Source of the DNA: Candidatus Dormiibacterota bacterium
GTDB taxonomy: Bacteria; Chloroflexota; Dormibacteria; Aeolococcales; Aeolococcaceae
Reading direction: 5' to 3'
Length of the DNA stretch: 9,598 bases
Assembly: GCA_003136295.1 (NCBI GenBank)
Contig: PLDZ01000088.1
Coordinates: 5,441-15,038, forward strand
The notes below the pieces were generated by a model. That model ran no database searches, had not been told where the DNA came from, and worked only from the letters and a program-made list of their open reading frames with translations. Below are positions 6,873 to 9,598 of the stretch, piece by piece. Position 1 is the first letter of the stretch; each line of letters starts with the position of its first letter. Made by a program: the position numbers and the translations under genes.

Positions 6873-7674
6873 CGCCCCGTTCGTCATCGAGCTGCTTCGC
6901 GGCTTCATTGCCGACGGCGTGCGTAAGGTGGGGTTCGAGCGCGTCATCGTCGGGCTCTCGGGGGGTGTCGATTCCTCGCTGGTGACCGCGCTCGCAGTGT
7001 CGTCGCTCGGGACCGACAACGTCATCGCCGTTTTCATGCCGTATCGGAGCAGCGATCCGCAATCGCAGATCGACGCGCTCGCGGTGTGCGAGAGCGTCGG
7101 CATCAGTGCGGAGATCGTCGACATCACGCCCCAGGTGGACACGTACTTCGATCGCTTCCCGGACGCCGACCGCACGCGCAGGGGCAACAAGATGGCCCGC
7201 GAACGCATGTCGATCCTGTACGACCATTCGATGGCAGAACGCGCGTTGGTGCTCGGCACGTCCAACAAGACCGAACTGCTGCTTGGATACGGGACGTTGT
7301 TCGGCGACATGGCGAGTGCGCTGAACCCGATCGGCGACCTCTACAAGACGCAGGTCTACGCCCTGGCTCGCGCACTCCGCCTGCCTCAGAGTGTCCTGAC
7401 CAAAGCGCCGAGCGCAGATCTCTGGGTTGGGCAGTCCGATGAGGACGAGCTGGGGATGCGCTACGCAGTGGTTGACCAGGTGCTGCACCTGCTCGTCGAC
7501 GAGCGCCGCAGCAGAGCCGAGGTGATCGGGCTCGGATTCGACGCCGCCGAGGTCGACGGCATCGTTGCGCGGGTACGCGGCAGTCAGTACAAGCGCCGGC
7601 CGCCGGTCATCGCGAAGTTGAGCAACCGCACCATCGACCGGGAGTTCCGCTACCCGCGGGACTGGGGTCGATGA
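6820..7674 (+). CDS. nadE: NAD(+) synthetase (NadE), single-domain form
   Basis: NadE adenylates nicotinic acid adenine dinucleotide with ATP and amidates it to NAD+, the last step of NAD biosynthesis. The 284-residue protein is a single ATP-pyrophosphatase domain. The PP-loop SGGVDSS is at residues 47-53, GNKMARERM follows in the middle, GTSNKTELLLGYGT begins at 146, and APSADLW is at 196-202, followed by GQSDEDELG. It ends in a KLSNRTIDREFRYPRDWG tail. Length and motifs match stand-alone NadE rather than the roughly 540-680-residue fused enzymes, so ammonia may come from the upstream nitrilase-family protein. ATG 6820 is the only standard start between the preceding gene's end and the PP-loop that leaves the N-terminal helix intact. 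It overlaps the upstream gene by 53 bases and has no obvious ribosome-binding site. Confidence 0.95.
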   Translation: MSTTPRPIDSDADTLAVDAPFVIELLRGFIADGVRKVGFERVIVGLSGGVDSSLVTALAVSSLGTDNVIAVFMPYRSSDPQSQIDALAVCESVGISAEIVDITPQVDTYFDRFPDADRTRRGNKMARERMSILYDHSMAERALVLGTSNKTELLLGYGTLFGDMASALNPIGDLYKTQVYALARALRLPQSVLTKAPSADLWVGQSDEDELGMRYAVVDQVLHLLVDERRSRAEVIGLGFDAAEVDGIVARVRGSQYKRRPPVIAKLSNRTIDREFRYPRDWGR

Positions 7675-8354
7675 GCGATCCGACCGGGACGCTCGCCGTC
7701 GTCGCGACGCCGATCGGCAACCTCGAGGACATCACGCTGCGCGCGTTGCGCGTGCTGCGCGAATGCGACGCCGTGATCGCCGAGGATTCGCGGCGCACCA
7801 AAGCGCTGCTCACCGCGCATGGGGTGCACAAACCGGTGCTGTCGCTACCTGCGTTCGACGAGCGCCGGCGCGTACCTCAGCTCATCGAGCGGCTGGAGCG
7901 AGGGGAGACGCTCGCGCTCTGCACCGATGCGGGCACGCCGGCGCTGAGCGACCCGGGGGCCATCCTGGTGCGCACGGCCCTCGATGGCGGTCATCGCGTG
8001 ACGCCGATTCCCGGCGCGTCGGCGCTCACCGCCGCGCTCGCATCGAGTGGCTTTCCCGCCAGCGCGTTCTGCTTTCTGGGCTTTCTTCCGCGCACCGCGG
8101 GCAAGCTCGTCCGCGTCCTCGAGGAGGCGATGCGCGAGGATCGCACCATCGCGTTCTTCGAATCGCCGATGCGGATCACCAAGACACTCCGGCTTGCAGT
8201 GCCCGTTCTCGGCGACCGTCCCGTGGTCGTCGCCCGTGAGCTGACGAAGCTGCATGAGACGCTGCATCGCGGGACCGCAGCTACGCTTGTCGCGGAATTC
8301 ACAGCGAGGCCGCCGCGCGGCGAATGCACTGTGGTCGTCGGGGCTCGACCGTGA
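7671..8354 (+). CDS. rsmI: 16S rRNA (cytidine-1402 2'-O)-methyltransferase RsmI
   Basis: RsmI uses S-adenosylmethionine to 2'-O-methylate C1402 in the decoding centre of 16S rRNA. The 227-residue protein has a tetrapyrrole-methylase fold with clear family blocks. ATPIGNLEDITLRAL starts at residue 12, AEDSRRTKALL at 37 and CTDAGTPALSDPG at 84. PGASALTAALASSGFP, the FLGFLPR loop and a VVARELTKLHET segment follow. The family's E(A/S)PHR motif reads ESPMR here (M167 replaces His). At 227 residues it is shorter than the typical 270-290 because it ends at the methylase fold (CTVVVGARP) and lacks the usual small C-terminal helical domain. ATG 7671 forms an ATGA overlap with the nadE stop; the gene ends in a GTGA overlap with tatD. 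Confidence 0.95.
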   Translation: MSDPTGTLAVVATPIGNLEDITLRALRVLRECDAVIAEDSRRTKALLTAHGVHKPVLSLPAFDERRRVPQLIERLERGETLALCTDAGTPALSDPGAILVRTALDGGHRVTPIPGASALTAALASSGFPASAFCFLGFLPRTAGKLVRVLEEAMREDRTIAFFESPMRITKTLRLAVPVLGDRPVVVARELTKLHETLHRGTAATLVAEFTARPPRGECTVVVGARP

Positions 8355-9169
8355 GCGAGGGACTGCCACCACTCGTCGACACCCACTGTCACCTCGTTCT
8401 GCTCGAGGAACGCGGGCTGCTCGGCGAAGCGCTCGAGGGGGCATCCGCCGCCGGGGTCGAGGAGATCATCTCGGTTGGACTGAACCTCGACGACTCCGAC
8501 CGCAACCGCCGCATCGCGGAGGAGCATCCCGGCGTGTACTTCACGTGCGGATGGCATCCGCACGAACCGGTGCCACCCGACACCCACCAGCTCGACTCGC
8601 TTGCCGAATTGCTCGGTCACCCCAAGGCGGTCGCGGTGGGGGAGGTCGGACTCGATCTGTTCTTCCGCCCCGGGTACCACGAGGTACCGCTCGACGTGCA
8701 GCAGCGTTCGTTTCGGGCGATGCTCGAACTCGCTGCCGCCGCCGGCAAGCCGGTCCTCATTCATGACCGCGATGCGCATGACGAGGTGCTCGCGGCGGTC
8801 GAGCAGGTGCCCGGGAGCAGAGGGATCATGCACTGCTTCAGTGGCGACGCCGCCTTCGCCAGGCGTTGTGCCGACCGCGGTTTCATCGCGTCGTTCTCGG
8901 GCATCGTCACCTTCCCGCGCTCCGATCCCATCCAGGACGCCGCGCGAATCGTCGCCGACGACGGCTTCGTGGTCGAGACCGACTCGCCGTTTCTCAGCCC
9001 GGTGCCGCAACGCGGCAAGCCGAACCTTCCCGAGCGCGTGGCGATCACCGCTGCGGCGGTGGCCCGCCTGCGCGGGGCGTCGCTGGAGGAAGTGCGCGCC
9101 GCGACCACCCGCACCGCCCATCGCGTGCTCGGGATCGCGACTCCCAGGACGGTCGCGGGGCGTGCCTGA
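8351..9169 (+). CDS. tatD: TatD-family metal-dependent deoxyribonuclease
   Basis: TatD proteins are cytoplasmic metal-dependent nucleases of the amidohydrolase superfamily, with reported 3'-5' exonuclease activity and roles in DNA repair and quality control. The 272-residue protein has normal family length and a full set of metal ligands: H12 and H14 in LVDTHCHL, E98 in VGEVGLDLFF, H138 in VLIHDRDAHDEV, H161 in IMHCFSGD and D211 in VETDSPFLSP. The VPLDVQQRSFRAMLELA helix and the KPNLPERV region are also family-typical. GTG 8351 gives a GTGA overlap with the rsmI stop and places the first metal ligand 12 residues in. The frame is open upstream but only within rsmI. Position between rsmI and rsmA resembles the tatD-rsmA neighbourhood of many Gram-positive and actinobacterial genomes. 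Substrate specificity within the family cannot be told from sequence. Confidence 0.95.
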   Translation: MSEGLPPLVDTHCHLVLLEERGLLGEALEGASAAGVEEIISVGLNLDDSDRNRRIAEEHPGVYFTCGWHPHEPVPPDTHQLDSLAELLGHPKAVAVGEVGLDLFFRPGYHEVPLDVQQRSFRAMLELAAAAGKPVLIHDRDAHDEVLAAVEQVPGSRGIMHCFSGDAAFARRCADRGFIASFSGIVTFPRSDPIQDAARIVADDGFVVETDSPFLSPVPQRGKPNLPERVAITAAAVARLRGASLEEVRAATTRTAHRVLGIATPRTVAGRA

Positions 9170-9172
9170 GGA
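9167..9172 (+). promoter_or_regulatory. Possible ribosome-binding site for rsmA
   Basis: TGAGGA includes the tatD stop codon and sits 10 bases before GTG 9183. It argues for that start over GTG 9162, whose only nearby purine-rich matches are poorly spaced (AGGA at 9146-9149 and GGGG at 9157-9160). The evidence is moderate because several genes in this operon start without a Shine-Dalgarno sequence. Confidence 0.4.
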
Positions 9173-9182
9173 CGCACGCGCC

Positions 9183-9598
9183 GTGCGCGATCGCCGGCCA
9201 CTCGATCTCACCGACCCCAGGACACTCACCGCCGTTGCCCGCCGAGTCGGCCTCCGACGAGATACCAGCCTGGGCCAGCACTTCCTCGTTGATCGTGACG
9301 TGCTCGATGCCATCGTCGACGCGCTCGATCCCGGCCCCGATAGCGAGGTGCTGGAGATCGGCTGCGGGCTCGGGACTCTCACCGGCGGACTGGCAGCCCG
9401 AGCGCGCCGGGTGGTGGCGATCGACATCGATCCCGCCTGCGTTGCGGGAACCGAGATCACCCAACGAGCGAATGCCAATGTCACCGTGCTCGAAGCCGAC
9501 GCCCGAGTCGTCGACCCCACGGCGCTGGGCTTCACCGCAGGATGGCTCGCCACGGGCAACCTCCCGTACCAGCTGACCGGCCTCGTGCTGATGCGCCT
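9183..9598 (+). CDS. rsmA: 16S rRNA dimethyladenosine transferase RsmA (KsgA), N-terminal part
   Basis: RsmA (KsgA) dimethylates two adjacent adenosines (A1518 and A1519 in E. coli numbering) near the 3' end of 16S rRNA, a late step of small-subunit maturation. Only about the first 138 residues are present; the gene runs off the right edge. Visible motifs, numbered from GTG 9183, are SLGQHFLVD (29-37), the S-adenosylmethionine loop EIGCGLGTL (58-66), acidic D81 in AIDIDP, and the catalytic NLPY at 126-129 in ATGNLPYQLTG. GTG 9183 is preferred because TGAGGA at 9167-9172 lies 10 bases upstream. GTG 9162, overlapping tatD by 8 bases, would add seven residues and is nearly as plausible. Identification of the family is firm; the start is not. 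Confidence 0.93.
   Translation, partial: MRDRRPLDLTDPRTLTAVARRVGLRRDTSLGQHFLVDRDVLDAIVDALDPGPDSEVLEIGCGLGTLTGGLAARARRVVAIDIDPACVAGTEITQRANANVTVLEADARVVDPTALGFTAGWLATGNLPYQLTGLVLMR

Noticed and set aside
7991..9559. Minus-strand open frame of about 522 codons opposite rsmI, tatD and rsmA
   Set aside because: All three + strand genes have full active-site motifs. The antisense product is Ser/Arg/Ala-rich and featureless.
1..9598. Transposon, phage, defence island, CRISPR or tRNA/rRNA content
   Set aside because: No transposase, integrase, direct repeat array, terminal repeats or RNA-gene-like stretch was seen. All genes are recognisable housekeeping families and there is no non-coding space.

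Overview
The window is a GC-rich, single-direction stretch of bacterial chromosome. Eleven genes, all on the + strand, fill it from end to end with essentially no intergenic DNA. The first gene (recN) is cut by the left edge and the last (rsmA) by the right edge. No RNA genes, mobile elements, CRISPR arrays, promoters or terminators were seen, and there is no gene-free stretch longer than about 13 bases.

Layout: recN C-terminus (1-348), scpA (351-1073), scpB (1066-1656), an rluB/rsuA-type pseudouridine synthase (1653-2408), cmk (2405-3115), a dinG-type protein with an N-terminal exonuclease domain (3112-5913), a nitrilase-family amidohydrolase (5883-6872), nadE (6820-7674), rsmI (7671-8354), tatD (8351-9169) and the N-terminal part of rsmA/ksgA (about 9183-9598). 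Most junctions are 4-base GTGA or ATGA stop/start overlaps, so this looks like one long, translationally coupled housekeeping operon.

Functionally the genes fall into three groups. Chromosome maintenance is represented by RecN, ScpA/ScpB (SMC partners) and the DinG-like nuclease/helicase. Nucleotide and cofactor supply is represented by Cmk and by an NAD synthetase whose glutaminase-type domain and synthetase domain are separate overlapping genes. Ribosomal RNA modification is represented by RluB-type, RsmI and RsmA, with TatD nuclease between the last two.

Organism: the scpA-scpB-rluB-cmk order is common in Gram-positive bacteria and relatives. The exonuclease-DinG fusion is best known in Bacilli and Clostridia, but the base composition is far too GC-rich for a typical member of those. 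A high-GC Chloroflexota-like or actinobacterial-like lineage with compact gene packing fits best. This placement is an inference made without any search.

No undescribed multi-gene system was found. The observations most worth a second look are the DinG-like protein, where the first of the four expected Fe-S cysteines is a serine, and the split NAD synthetase genes, which overlap by about 53 bases exactly at the domain boundary.
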